Notes: generated by a model from the sequence alone, not told the origin. A stretch of 64,000 bases of DNA from JAKFDI01 sp036676235 (GCA_036676235.1 JAKFDI010000096.1:54767-118766), one strand, 5' to 3'; positions 52,393 to 60,814 are shown, counted from the first letter of the stretch. Program-made: numbers and translations.

Positions 52393-53235
52393 ATGAGCGC
52401 GAGCACGCCAGGCCTCGTCGGCGTCGACTTCACCAGCCGGCCGACGCGCCGCAAGCCGATCACCGTGGCCCTCGGCACGATGCAGGGTGGCGCAGTGACG
52501 CTCGTGCGGCTCGACGAGCACACGAGCTTCGACAGCTTCGCCGCCTGGCTGCGCGAGTCGGGACCCTGGGTGGGTGGCTTCGACTTTCCCTTCGGCCTGC
52601 CGCGCGAGCTGGTCGAATCGCTCGGCTGGCCGCGCGAATGGCTGCCGTTGATGCGCCACTACGCTGGCCTTACGCGCGCCGAGATCCGCACCACCTTTGC
52701 CGCGTTCTGCGACGCGCGGCCCCTAGGCGGGAAGTTCGCGCATCGCGTGTGCGACGCGCCGGCCGGATCCTCACCGTCGATGAAATGGGTCAACCCGCCG
52801 GTGGCCTACATGCTGCATGCCGGTGTGCCGCTGCTGATCGACGCCGGCGTGCACCTGCCCGGCCACCATGCCGGCGACACCGCGCGCGTGGCGCTGGAGG
52901 CCTACCCCGGTCTGCTCGCGCGCGAAGTGCTCGGCCGCCGCTCCTACAAGAGCGACGAGCGCAGCAAGCAAACCCCCGAGCGCCTGCTCGCGCGCAAGGA
53001 CCTGATCGAGACGCTGGCGCAGGGCCGCACCCGTCTCGGCCTGCGGCTGCGCGTGAGCCATGCACAGCGTGATGCGCTTGCCGACGACGCCTCCGGCGAC
53101 CGCCTCGACGCAGTGTTGTGCCTCATGCAGGCCGCGTGGGCTACCAGACAGCCCGGCTACGGCGTGCCGCCGAACGTCGACCCGCTGGAAGGGTGGATCG
53201 TCAGCGCAGCGTGGCTGGTGCGCCCTGCGGGCTGA
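52393..53235 (+). CDS. DUF429 domain protein
   Basis: The 280-residue protein has an RNase H-like start GLVGVDFTSRPTRRKPITVA and GGFDFPFGLPRELVESLGWP, with ALEAYPGLLAREVLG and SGDRLDAVLCLMQAAW further on, matching DUF429. The acidic residues suggest nuclease-like chemistry, not proven. It is probably co-transcribed with the EamA gene. Confidence 0.85.
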   Translation: MSASTPGLVGVDFTSRPTRRKPITVALGTMQGGAVTLVRLDEHTSFDSFAAWLRESGPWVGGFDFPFGLPRELVESLGWPREWLPLMRHYAGLTRAEIRTTFAAFCDARPLGGKFAHRVCDAPAGSSPSMKWVNPPVAYMLHAGVPLLIDAGVHLPGHHAGDTARVALEAYPGLLAREVLGRRSYKSDERSKQTPERLLARKDLIETLAQGRTRLGLRLRVSHAQRDALADDASGDRLDAVLCLMQAAWATRQPGYGVPPNVDPLEGWIVSAAWLVRPAG

Positions 53236-53306
53236 GCGCGCGAGGGACGCGGCGAGGTGCCGCACGCCCGCGTCGGATATCCGCGCGTGCCGCGTCCGCA
53301 CCGGTG

Positions 53307-53600
53307 TCAGGCCCGAGCGAGCCAATACCCAGGTTCCTGCCTTTGATGCGCAACGGCATAGACGTACGGACCAGTTTGAGTTTCTCGATAGACGATCGAG
53401 TAGGGGAAGCGCCGAAAGGGGTACACGCGAAGGCCGGCCTTCGATCTGGTGCCCAGCTGTTGATTTTCTTCAACCAGTTCGGCAACTCTCTCGAACTCAG
53501 CCAGGAAGGCGAGTGCAACTCGGTTGCTGGCTTCTTCGGCGTAGTACAGAGAGGCGTTGGTGAGTTCTGCCTCGGCCTCTGGGTGAAGCTCGTGGATCAC
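53307..53600 (-). CDS. RelE/ParE family toxin
   Basis: The 97-residue basic protein has the ParE pattern: MIHELHPEAEAELTNASLYY, FLAEFERVAELVEENQQLG and RRFPYSIVYRETQTGPYVYA. ParE-like proteins poison gyrase; RelE-like ones cut mRNA, and this one is nearer ParE. Its ATG overlaps the antitoxin stop by 4 bases. Confidence 0.88.
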   Translation of the reverse strand: MIHELHPEAEAELTNASLYYAEEASNRVALAFLAEFERVAELVEENQQLGTRSKAGLRVYPFRRFPYSIVYRETQTGPYVYAVAHQRQEPGYWLARA

Positions 53601-53821
53601 GTCAGCCGTGTGCGAATTCGGGCTACAGCCTCCCGGCCTGAAACCATCGCGACCTTGCCTGAGACAACTTCTTCTTCCCGGCGCAGCGCCTCATCCAGCC
53701 ATGCTTCGCCGACTTTCGTGTCGCGATCAAAGCTCTCGATCAAGCGCTCCAAGATCCTTGCTCGATCGGGCGCTGCGAGGCTAAGAACTTCTGCTTCGAG
53801 TTCGTGAACTGGCGTGGTCAT
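53597..53821 (-). CDS. Addiction-module antitoxin
   Basis: The 74-residue acidic protein (VHELEAEVLSLAAPDRARIL; GEAWLDEALRREEEVVSGK) matches the short 'addiction module component' family paired with ParE/RelE toxins. A GAGGAG ribosome site lies 6 bases before ATG. It is translated first and overlaps the toxin gene, the usual order. Confidence 0.85.
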   Translation of the reverse strand: MTTPVHELEAEVLSLAAPDRARILERLIESFDRDTKVGEAWLDEALRREEEVVSGKVAMVSGREAVARIRTRLT

Positions 53822-54054
53822 TTGGGCTCCTCGGAGGTGAGAAGTGATCGATAGCTGAAGCATGCCACATCGGTAAAGGCGGAGGCCGTTCTCGGGGCGT
53901 AGTGGGGAGAAGCGCCCAGCTCTCGCGATGGATCTGCGCTGTCGACCGCATTCCCGCATCGCCCGTCGCTCGCGGTCTTCGTGCCAGGGAGTGCTTCGAG
54001 ACTCGCTGCCTCGGCGGATGGCGCCCAAGCTCCACCACAACCGGCGTCGCCAGC

Positions 54055-54465
54055 TCACAACAACGCATAAGTCGTCGTCGCATGCGCCGCCAGCTTGCCA
54101 TCGAGCGTGGCGATCTCGATCTCGCCGAAGGAAAGCGACTTCCCGCGGCGCAGCAGCCGGCAGGTGACTCGCACCGCGCCGGCATCGCCCGGCACCGGGC
54201 GCAGAAAGCTCGTCTGCAACTGCACCGTGGTCATCGGGCGGAAGCCGCCGAGCGCTGCCGACATCGCCAGCACCATCGCCGTGTCGGCCGCGGCCAGCAT
54301 GGCCTGGCCGCACAGCACGCCGCCGCCGTGCACCACGTCGGGCGTCACCGGCATCGACAGCACCACCTGGTCGGCGTCCAGTTCGACGATGGAGAGGCCG
54401 AGCCGCTGCACGTACGGGGCGGCAACTTTCTCGAAATCGGCTTGCAGGCGGTCGGCGAGGGACAT
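54055..54465 (-). CDS. PaaI-like hotdog thioesterase
   Basis: The 136-residue hotdog protein has HGGGVLCGQAMLAAADTAMV with the catalytic-type Gly-rich helix, and TTVQLQTSFLRPVPGDAGA and GEIEIATLDGKLAAHATTTY. It hydrolyses an acyl-CoA; the substrate is unknown. Start 54465 has GGAG 6 bases upstream. The 233 bases between it and the antitoxin gene hold nothing recognisable. Confidence 0.88.
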   Translation of the reverse strand: MSLADRLQADFEKVAAPYVQRLGLSIVELDADQVVLSMPVTPDVVHGGGVLCGQAMLAAADTAMVLAMSAALGGFRPMTTVQLQTSFLRPVPGDAGAVRVTCRLLRRGKSLSFGEIEIATLDGKLAAHATTTYALL

Positions 54466-54618
54466 GGCTTCTCCGGATTGAAAAGAAAGGGCGGCCGTCA
54501 ATGAGTCGACCTCGGATACGGCTCGTACGAAACATTGTCCGCGTCGAGCTTCACGATCGGTCTGCGGCAAATCCCGTCCGTGCCGGGCAGATCGTCAGCC
54601 CTTGGAGTGCACTTCATG

Positions 54619-54654
54619 TTCTGTATTGACAGAAAGTACAGGCACTCCTAAAGT
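54619..54654 (+). promoter_or_regulatory. GbsR-like gene promoter with overlapping operator
   Basis: The perfect inverted repeat TTCTGT-ATTG-ACAGAA (54619-54634) overlaps a consensus -35 TTGACA (54626-54631). A TAAAGT -10 follows at the ideal 17 bases (54649-54654). Transcription would begin about at the ATG, so the mRNA may be leaderless. Autorepression by the encoded regulator is likely. Confidence 0.78.
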
Positions 54655-54661
54655 GCCTCGC

Positions 54662-55189
54662 ATGAACCTCTCTCCCACCCTCTCGCGCTTCGTCCTGCAC
54701 TGGGGCGAGATGGGCACGCGCTGGGGCGTGAACCGCACCGTCGCGCAGATCCATGCGCTGCTCTACATCACCGGCCGGCCCATGCATGCCGAAGAGATCG
54801 TCGACACGCTGGGCGTCGCGCGCTCCAACGTGAGCACCAGCATCCGCGAACTGCAGGGCTGGAAGCTGGTGAAGCTCGTGCACCTGAACGGCGACCGGCG
54901 CGACCACTTCGAGACGCACACCCACGTGTGGGAGCTGCTGCGCACCATCGTGCGCGAGCGCCAGCGCCGCGAAATCGCCCCGACGATCGACGTGCTGCGC
55001 GAACTGCTGGCCGACCCGGCCATCGCGCGCGAGCCGGCCGATGCCAAGCGGCGCATGCGCGAGACGCTGGACCTGCTGGAAACGCTCACCGCCTGGAGCG
55101 ACGAAATGCTCAAGCTCGATACCGCCACGCTGACCAAGGTGCTCAAGCTCGGCGCCCGCATCCAGAAGCTGCTCGGCCGCGGCGCCTGA
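54662..55189 (+). CDS. GbsR/MarR family transcriptional regulator
   Basis: The 175-residue protein has a GbsR-type winged helix (RTVAQIHALLYITGRPMHAE; ARSNVSTSIRELQGWKLVKL; HLNGDRRDHFETHTHVWELL) and a C-terminal helical dimerisation part. It heads the operon with a DCC-family protein and an SDR. The same half-site appears in its own promoter and before the DCC gene. No Shine-Dalgarno is present. The ligand is unknown. Confidence 0.88.
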   Translation: MNLSPTLSRFVLHWGEMGTRWGVNRTVAQIHALLYITGRPMHAEEIVDTLGVARSNVSTSIRELQGWKLVKLVHLNGDRRDHFETHTHVWELLRTIVRERQRREIAPTIDVLRELLADPAIAREPADAKRRMRETLDLLETLTAWSDEMLKLDTATLTKVLKLGARIQKLLGRGA

Positions 55190-55215
55190 CACGGCCTCTC
55201 ATTTTTGCCCAATTA

Positions 55216-55233
55216 TTTCTGTATTGACTGAAA
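55216..55233 (+). promoter_or_regulatory. Second operator copy ahead of the DCC-family gene
   Basis: TTTCTGT-ATTG-ACTGAAA matches the operator in front of the GbsR-like gene, with one mismatch between half-sites. It lies just before the GGAGGGA ribosome site of the DCC gene. It suggests a second regulated promoter within the operon. Confidence 0.65.
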
Positions 55234-55248
55234 TAAACGGAGGGAACC

Positions 55249-55728
55249 ATGAGCCTGTATCCGCTGACCCTGCTGTACGACGCCGATTGCCCGGTGTGCT
55301 CGCTCGAGATGGACAACCTGCGTGCACGCGACGCGGAGGGCCGTCTGGTCTTCATCGACATCGCCGCGCCCGGCTTCGATGCCGGCCGCCACGGCCTCAC
55401 GCATGCCGCGCTCGACGCGCAATTGCACGCGATTCGCGCCGACGGCACGGTGGCCATCGGCGTCGAGGCGCTGCGGCTCGCCTACGGTGCCGTCGGCCTC
55501 GGCTGGCTGCTGCGGCCGACCGCCTGGGGGCCGCTGCGGCCCGCATTCGACCTCGGCTACCGCGTATTCGCGCGTCACCGGCGGCGCATCTCCCGCGCTG
55601 CCGCACCGCTTATCGATGCCATCCGCTCCGCGCGTGCCCGGCGCATGGCCGCGGCCATGCGTTCCTGCAGCGGCCGTGCGTGTGCCGTGCGCAGCGCCGA
55701 ACGGCCGGCCAACGGGAGCGAATCATGA
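55249..55728 (+). CDS. Thiol-disulfide oxidoreductase-like DCC family protein (DUF393)
   Basis: The 159-residue protein begins LTLLYDADCPVCSLEMDNLR with the DxxCPxC motif of the DCC family, plus VAIGVEALRLAYGAVGLGWL. DCC proteins look thioredoxin-like but their reaction is not established. GGAGGGA precedes the ATG by 5 bases. Its stop overlaps the SDR start (ATGA). Confidence 0.88.
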   Translation: MSLYPLTLLYDADCPVCSLEMDNLRARDAEGRLVFIDIAAPGFDAGRHGLTHAALDAQLHAIRADGTVAIGVEALRLAYGAVGLGWLLRPTAWGPLRPAFDLGYRVFARHRRRISRAAAPLIDAIRSARARRMAAAMRSCSGRACAVRSAERPANGSES

Positions 55729-56969
55729 GAGTGCTCGTGTGCGGTGCCACCGGCTGCGTGGGCGGGGCGGTGCTGAATGCGCTGCGCTCGCGCGGCCATC
55801 AGGTCATCGAAGGCGCGCGCTCGGCGCATGACGGGCGCGGCGCGATGCACGTCGACTTCATGCAGCCGGTCGCGCCCGCCGACTGGGCGCAGCGCCTGAG
55901 CGCCGCGCGTGTCGATGCGGTGGTGAACTGCGTGGGCATCCTGATGGCGTCGCGCCAGCAGCGCTTCGAGCGTGTGCATGCGGCCGGCCCGATCGAGCTG
56001 TTCCGGGGCGCCGCGCTCGCCAGGGTGCGGCGTGTCGTGCAGGTGTCGGCGCTTGGCGTCGCGCGCGACGCGGCGGCGCTCGCCATGCCCTATCTGCGCA
56101 GCAAGCTGGAAGCCGACGACGCACTCGCCGCGCTGCCGATCGACGGCGCGGTGTTGCGCCCGTCGCTCGTCTACGGCCCGCGCAGCCAGAGCGCGGCGCT
56201 GTTCGCGCTGCTGGCCAGCCTGCCGGTGATCTCGCTGCCGGGTCGCGGCGAGCAGCGCGTGCAGCCGCTGCACGTGTTCGAGCTGGCCGAGGCGATCGCG
56301 CGGCTGCTGGAGCAGGCGGCGCCTGCGCGCGGCGTGTACGAGCTCGGCGGGGCCGAGGTGCTGAGCTACCGCGACATGCTCGCCCGCTACCGCGACGCCC
56401 TGCGGCTCGGCCCGGCGCTGTGGCTGCCGCTGCCGATGCCGCTCATGCGGCTGTCGGCCCGGGCGGCGAAGGCGCTGCCGCAGAAGGTGCTGTCCGGCGA
56501 CACCATCCGCTTGCTGGAGCGCGGCAGCGTGGCCGCACCCAATGCCGCTCTGGCACTGCTCGGCCGCGAGCCGACGGCCATGGCGCGCGGCCTCGCGGTC
56601 ACGCCGCCGGTGCCGCTGTTCGATCTGTCGGTGCGGCTGAGCCCCAAGGTATCGCTCATGCTGCGCGCATCGCTTGCGACGGCTGCTTTGGTTGGCGCAG
56701 GGGGCACAGGGAGCGCGCGGCGCGAACACGCGCCGGCCGGATCAACCGCGCCGCTCCGCCGCCGACTCTCGCAGGATCGCGACCACAAGCACCGCCGGCG
56801 CCTGAACAGCGGCCACGGCTGCGGCGCGCTGTACCAGGCGATGCATCAGCCCGCGCCGTCGCCCGCCCACCAGCCGCTCATCAAGCCCTCGGGCCGCATG
56901 CCGGCGTGCACCTGCGCGCTCGCTTCCCAGGCGTCGACGCGCACGTTGAGGCCGGCGAAGACGCCGTAG
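55725..56969 (+). CDS. NAD(P)-binding SDR family protein, probably with a degraded C-terminus
   Basis: Residues 1-300 are an atypical SDR: MRVLVCGATGCVGGAVLNAL, VVNCVGILMASRQQRFERVH, VLRPSLVYGPRSQSAALFAL and GVYELGGAEVLSYRDMLARY. After RLSPKVSLMLRASLATAALV at about residue 305-325, where relatives often carry a DoxX-like membrane domain, the chain turns to basic low-complexity sequence and runs 124 bases into the opposite-strand gene. I infer a frameshift or truncation near 56690; the true stop has been lost. Confidence 0.75.
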   Translation: MRVLVCGATGCVGGAVLNALRSRGHQVIEGARSAHDGRGAMHVDFMQPVAPADWAQRLSAARVDAVVNCVGILMASRQQRFERVHAAGPIELFRGAALARVRRVVQVSALGVARDAAALAMPYLRSKLEADDALAALPIDGAVLRPSLVYGPRSQSAALFALLASLPVISLPGRGEQRVQPLHVFELAEAIARLLEQAAPARGVYELGGAEVLSYRDMLARYRDALRLGPALWLPLPMPLMRLSARAAKALPQKVLSGDTIRLLERGSVAAPNAALALLGREPTAMARGLAVTPPVPLFDLSVRLSPKVSLMLRASLATAALVGAGGTGSARREHAPAGSTAPLRRRLSQDRDHKHRRRLNSGHGCGALYQAMHQPAPSPAHQPLIKPSGRMPACTCALASQASTRTLRPAKTP

Positions 56970-57718
56970 CCCGCACCGGCGCGGATCTCGTGCTGCGCGA
57001 ACAGGCTCTCGCCGGCCTTGATGGCACCCTCAGCCACGATGGCCTCGGCCGCCTTGATGCCCCAGCCGGCTTCGAGGTGCATGCCGCAGCGGATGGCAGC
57101 GCCCGATTCGATGCCATGCACGGCGTGGATGCTCTCGGGGCTGGTGAGGGTGCCGCCCACGCGCAGGCTCTTGCCGCAGCGCACCGTGCCGTGGGCGACG
57201 AGGTCGTGCCCGACCATCGTGTTGCCGGCGAGCGTGAGCGGGCCGCCGCAGCGCAGTTCCCAGCCGACACGCAGCTCGCCGCCGCAGCGGATGGCTTCGT
57301 CCGCCTCGACATGCCAGCCGGCCTTGATGTCGCCGCCCGACTGCAGCGTGCCGGTGCAGCGAATGCCGCCGACCACGACGATGTCTTCGCCCGCTGCGAC
57401 CGTGCGGCCGGCGCGGATGCTGCCACCCACGCGCAGCGTGCGGCCGGTGCGCAGCACGGAGTCGACCTCGATGCCGCCGCGCACGTGCACCGAGCCGGCG
57501 AACACGAGGGCGTCCGCTTCGAGGTCGTCGAGTTCCAGCACCGCGTCGGTGGGGCCGAACTGGTCGAGCAGCCAGCAGGCGTCGTCGACACGGCCGTCCG
57601 CGACCAGCGCGTCCAGCAGGTCCTGGTAGTCGCCGCCGTTCTGGTGGTTGCGCACGAACCAGCGGAAGCCGTCCGCGCAGGGGCGCTTGGCCTTGACAGT
57701 TTTCTTGGTGAGATCCAT
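56846..57718 (-). CDS. Hexad-repeat beta-solenoid protein (bactofilin-like), unknown function
   Basis: The 290-residue protein has a globular N-terminal part (KRPCADGFRWFVRNHQ; YQDLLDALVADGRVDDACWL) and then 32 uninterrupted six-residue units, about residues 70-261, of type x-[ILV]-x-[VAC]-G-x (TLRVGG, SIRAGR, AIRCGG, ELRVGW). Three hexads per turn would give a solenoid of about ten turns. This resembles bactofilin-type polymer-forming folds, but the repeats are more regular. It has no signal peptide or TM helix. Start 57718 is the natural family-like start; the open frame goes further. Confidence 0.75.
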   Translation of the reverse strand: MDLTKKTVKAKRPCADGFRWFVRNHQNGGDYQDLLDALVADGRVDDACWLLDQFGPTDAVLELDDLEADALVFAGSVHVRGGIEVDSVLRTGRTLRVGGSIRAGRTVAAGEDIVVVGGIRCTGTLQSGGDIKAGWHVEADEAIRCGGELRVGWELRCGGPLTLAGNTMVGHDLVAHGTVRCGKSLRVGGTLTSPESIHAVHGIESGAAIRCGMHLEAGWGIKAAEAIVAEGAIKAGESLFAQHEIRAGAGYGVFAGLNVRVDAWEASAQVHAGMRPEGLMSGWWAGDGAG

Positions 57719-58212
57719 GGCGATGAAGGCGTGCAGAGCGAACGCCGCGAACGCATCGCAGCGAAAGGTGTGCAGCGCTTCGAACGGGGCGGCCGAGCCG
57801 CGGCTCGGCGCGATCGGCGATCGGGCCTGGCACGGCGGACAGTTTGCGTTTTCCCCGCGCTGCACATGGCGGGCAGAAGCCGCGAAGGGCTCCTCGGGCA
57901 GATGCCGTGCAGGGAGGCTGGGTCAGCGTGATGCGCCCGGGCCGCCGCGCACGGCCCCGGAAGGCACGGCGGTGACACCCGGGGCATCGAGGTTCGCGGC
58001 AGCGCGGCGGCGCACACCCGGTGCGGCCTGCGCGGCGCACGCACGGGCCGCCGCGGATTGCGGGGCGTGTGCGTGGGCGGTGCGGGCGCGAAGGGCGGCG
58101 GGCATGTGCGGCGAGTGGGGAAACGTGTGGCCCGGCGCGCGGGCGAAAGCGCATTGTCGCCGCAGGGCGATCGGCACATGCAGCGCGGGGCCGATGCTGG
58201 GACACTCGCCCG
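57719..58212. other. Divergent intergenic region, 494 bp, no gene seen
   Basis: The solenoid gene and the DUF1232 gene diverge from here. Frames on both strands are long but low in meaning (arginine/alanine-rich). No clear promoter box or RNA was recognised. Confidence 0.4.
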
Positions 58213-58605
58213 ATGGGAAGACTCGTTCGACTGGTGCGCTTTGCCAAGCCCGCACGCTTTGCGACCTATCTGCTCGCGCTGTGGAAGCTCGCCCGCCATG
58301 CGCAGACCCCGCGCGCCGCGAAGATCGCGGCCTTCTTCGTACTCGCCTACGCGGCCAGCCCCATCGACCTCATTCCCGACTTCATCCCCGTGCTCGGCCA
58401 GCTCGACGACCTCATCCTCGTGCCGCTCGGCGTGGCGCTGGTCGTGCGCATGGTGCCCAAGCCGCTGTGGGCGCAAATGCTCGCCGAGGCCGAACGCTCG
58501 ACGCAGAAGCTGCCCAAATCGTGGTGGGGCGCGGTGCTGATCGTGCTGACCTGGGCGCTGGTGCTGGGCCTGATCGTGTGGGCGCTGGTGGTGCTGCTCG
58601 GATGA
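58213..58605 (+). CDS. YkvA-like DUF1232 membrane protein
   Basis: The 130-residue protein contains the DUF1232 signature FVLAYAASPIDLIPDFIPVL with GQLDDLILVPLGVAL and ends in a TM helix (WGAVLIVLTWALVLGLIVWA). The function is not known. It overlaps the nuclease gene by 4 bases. Confidence 0.92.
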   Translation: MGRLVRLVRFAKPARFATYLLALWKLARHAQTPRAAKIAAFFVLAYAASPIDLIPDFIPVLGQLDDLILVPLGVALVVRMVPKPLWAQMLAEAERSTQKLPKSWWGAVLIVLTWALVLGLIVWALVVLLG

Positions 58606-59126
58606 GGGCGTGGCTGGCCGGATGCGTGCTGGCGCTGGCCGGCACGGCACTGCAGGCGCAGGTTCAGACGCTGAGCGGCATCGTCACGCGCGTGAGCGAC
58701 GGCGACACGCTGTGGCTGCGGCCGGCGCCGAACGACCATGAACGGCGCCCGCGCCCGGTGAAGCTGCGCCTGCTCGGCCTCGATGCGCCCGAGCGCTGCC
58801 AGCCCTGGGGCGGCGAAGCCACCGCCGCCTTGAAGGCGCGCGTACTGAAGCGCGAAGTGACCATCGAGCGCCGGGCCACCGACGACTACGGCCGCGGCCT
58901 GGTGGTGCTGCGTCTGCAGGGCGAGGACGTGGGCGCCTGGCTGGTGGCGCAGGGCCATGCGTGGAGCGATGGCTGGCGCTCGCATGCCGGCGCCTACGCC
59001 GCGCAGGAGCGGCAGGCGAGGGCGGCCAAGCGCGGGTTGTTCGCCGATCCACGGGCGCTCGAACCGCGGGTGTTTCGCAAGCGGCACGGGCCGTGCGAGG
59101 TGCCGCGGCGCGCCCGCCGGCCCTAA
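58602..59126 (+). CDS. Secreted thermonuclease (SNase-like)
   Basis: The 174-residue protein has a short signal (WLAGCVLALAGTALQAQ) and the SNase fold: VTRVSDGDTLWLRP, RLLGLDAPERCQPWGG and RRATDDYGRGLVVL with the catalytic Arg/Glu region. It likely cleaves nucleic acid in the periplasm or outside. Its 3' end overlaps the convergent binding-protein gene by 4 bases. Confidence 0.9.
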   Translation: MRAWLAGCVLALAGTALQAQVQTLSGIVTRVSDGDTLWLRPAPNDHERRPRPVKLRLLGLDAPERCQPWGGEATAALKARVLKREVTIERRATDDYGRGLVVLRLQGEDVGAWLVAQGHAWSDGWRSHAGAYAAQERQARAAKRGLFADPRALEPRVFRKRHGPCEVPRRARRP

Positions 59127-60292
59127 CCGAGCAGCCGCCCGTCGCCGCGCAGCAGCGTCTGCGCCACGTAGGAGCTGCCGCGCGCCTGCGAGCCGCTGAA
59201 GTCGATGCGGAAGCCGCCGATGTCCTCACGTGGGCGGCGGGCGAACTCGGCCAGCACCGATTCGCGCGTCGGCACGCCCTCGATGCGCGCCACGACCCGC
59301 AGCGCGTAGCGCCCGGCGAGGTAGCCCGCGAGACTCATGTGCGACGGCTTCTCGTCGAACTGCGCCTGCAGTTGCGCGCGGTACTCGCGCAGCGATGCCA
59401 TCGTGCTGCCGTACGGGTTGTGCACGACCTGCGTGAGGATGAGCGGCACAGCGCGCCCCACGCCGAGCTGCGTGAGCGTGCCCACGTCGATGTCGGCCAG
59501 GCTCACGAGCCAGCGCTGCAGCCCGCGCGCCGAAAGGCGCTGCGCGAAGCGCGCAAGTTCGATCGTGCCGCCGATGAACAGCATGATCACCGGCGCAGTG
59601 TTCGGCAGTTGGGCGGCGAGGCCGGCGATGTCTTGCGCCGCCTTCGGCACGAAGACCGTCGGGCGAAGCTGCAGCGTACGCGCGGCCGCGTCGACGCCCG
59701 GATGCAGGGCCGCGAAGACGCGCTCGTCGGCATAGACGAGGCCGATGTCGGCCATGCCCATGCCTTCCAGGCTCTTCAGCGCATAGCGGATCTGCGCCTC
59801 GCGCGAGGCGAAGACCGGCACCACGTCGGCCTGGCCGTCATAGCGCGCGTCCGACATCCACGGTGCGATGTGGGCGATGCGCAGGCCTTCGGCTCGCGCG
59901 GCGGCGATGCTGTCGAGCGCCAGCCGTTCGCCGGCGGTGCCGAGCAGGGCGCACAGCGAGCGGTCCTTGGCGACATCGCGAACGAGCGCCCCGGCCGAGG
60001 CTGCGCTGCCGTCGCTCGTGAAGGTGATGAGGTCGACCTCGCGGGGCGCGCTGCGGTTGAACTCGTTCACCGCCAGGCGCACGCCGGTTGCGTAGTCACG
60101 CGAGATGTCTTGCTGGTCCGCCGAACCGTCGAGCAGTTGTGCGAGCCGCAGCCGTTGCGGCGAGCCGCGAACGGCGGCCGGCGTGTTGGCGGCAGCCGAG
60201 GGGCTGAAGGCTGCAAGCGGCACGCTCGCTGCGCCGACCAGCAGGCGCCGGCGCAGCGGATCGTGCGGGGGAGGAGGGGACATCGTGACCAT
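59123..60292 (-). CDS. Periplasmic ligand-binding protein, LivJ-like, orphan
   Basis: The 389-residue protein has an N-terminal twin-arginine-like signal (DPLRRRLLVGAASVPLAAF) and a type I periplasmic binding fold (RLAQLLDGSADQQDISRDYA; LCALLGTAGERLALDSIAAA; IGLVYADERVFAALHPG). No ABC permease or ATPase is next to it, so it may be an orphan receptor or serve a transporter encoded elsewhere. Confidence 0.85.
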   Translation of the reverse strand: MVTMSPPPPHDPLRRRLLVGAASVPLAAFSPSAAANTPAAVRGSPQRLRLAQLLDGSADQQDISRDYATGVRLAVNEFNRSAPREVDLITFTSDGSAASAGALVRDVAKDRSLCALLGTAGERLALDSIAAARAEGLRIAHIAPWMSDARYDGQADVVPVFASREAQIRYALKSLEGMGMADIGLVYADERVFAALHPGVDAAARTLQLRPTVFVPKAAQDIAGLAAQLPNTAPVIMLFIGGTIELARFAQRLSARGLQRWLVSLADIDVGTLTQLGVGRAVPLILTQVVHNPYGSTMASLREYRAQLQAQFDEKPSHMSLAGYLAGRYALRVVARIEGVPTRESVLAEFARRPREDIGGFRIDFSGSQARGSSYVAQTLLRGDGRLLG

Positions 60293-60427
60293 CGTTTCGC
60301 TGCGGGAAGAAAGCGCGCACGACCTCCGGGCCGCGATGCGCCAGCCGGATGGTGCGTTACGCGTGCGTCACGAATGTGTCAGCGCGATGTCGGATAAAGC
60401 GCGACGTGATCCGGTCGAGCCATTTGC

Positions 60428-60778
60428 CTACCGGCGCGCGGCAGCCGGCTCGCGCTTCTGCAATCGCCTCTCGTGCTTCTCACCCCAGTCGGCCAGCGGG
60501 CCGAGTGCCTTGTCGAGCGCCTGGCCCCATGGCGTGAGCGAATACTCCACGCGCGGCGGTACCTCGTGGAACACCTCGCGCCGCACGATGCCGTCGGACT
60601 CCATCTCGCGCAGTTGCTGGATCAGCATCTTCTCGCTGATGCCGCCGATCAGGCGACGCAGTTCGCCGGTGCGCCGGGCCTGGCCGTGAAGCTGGCTCAG
60701 GATGAGCGCCTTCCACTTGCCTCCGATGACCTCGAACGCCGGCCCGATGCCGCAGTTGTACGGTTTCCTTGCTGCCAT
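60428..60778 (-). CDS. HxlR-family transcriptional regulator
   Basis: The 116-residue winged-helix protein has the HxlR pattern: Cys9 in PYNCGIGPAFEVIGGKWKAL, RTGELRRLIGGISEKMLIQQ, EVFHEVPPRVEYSLTPWGQAL. The conserved N-terminal cysteine suggests redox or electrophile sensing. Start 60778 has AAGGAAG just upstream. It is divergent from an oxidoreductase gene with a clear palindrome between. Confidence 0.93.
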   Translation of the reverse strand: MAARKPYNCGIGPAFEVIGGKWKALILSQLHGQARRTGELRRLIGGISEKMLIQQLREMESDGIVRREVFHEVPPRVEYSLTPWGQALDKALGPLADWGEKHERRLQKREPAAARR

Positions 60779-60814
60779 CCGCTTCCTTTCCGCCTTATGC
60801 TTACCGAAAGGTGT

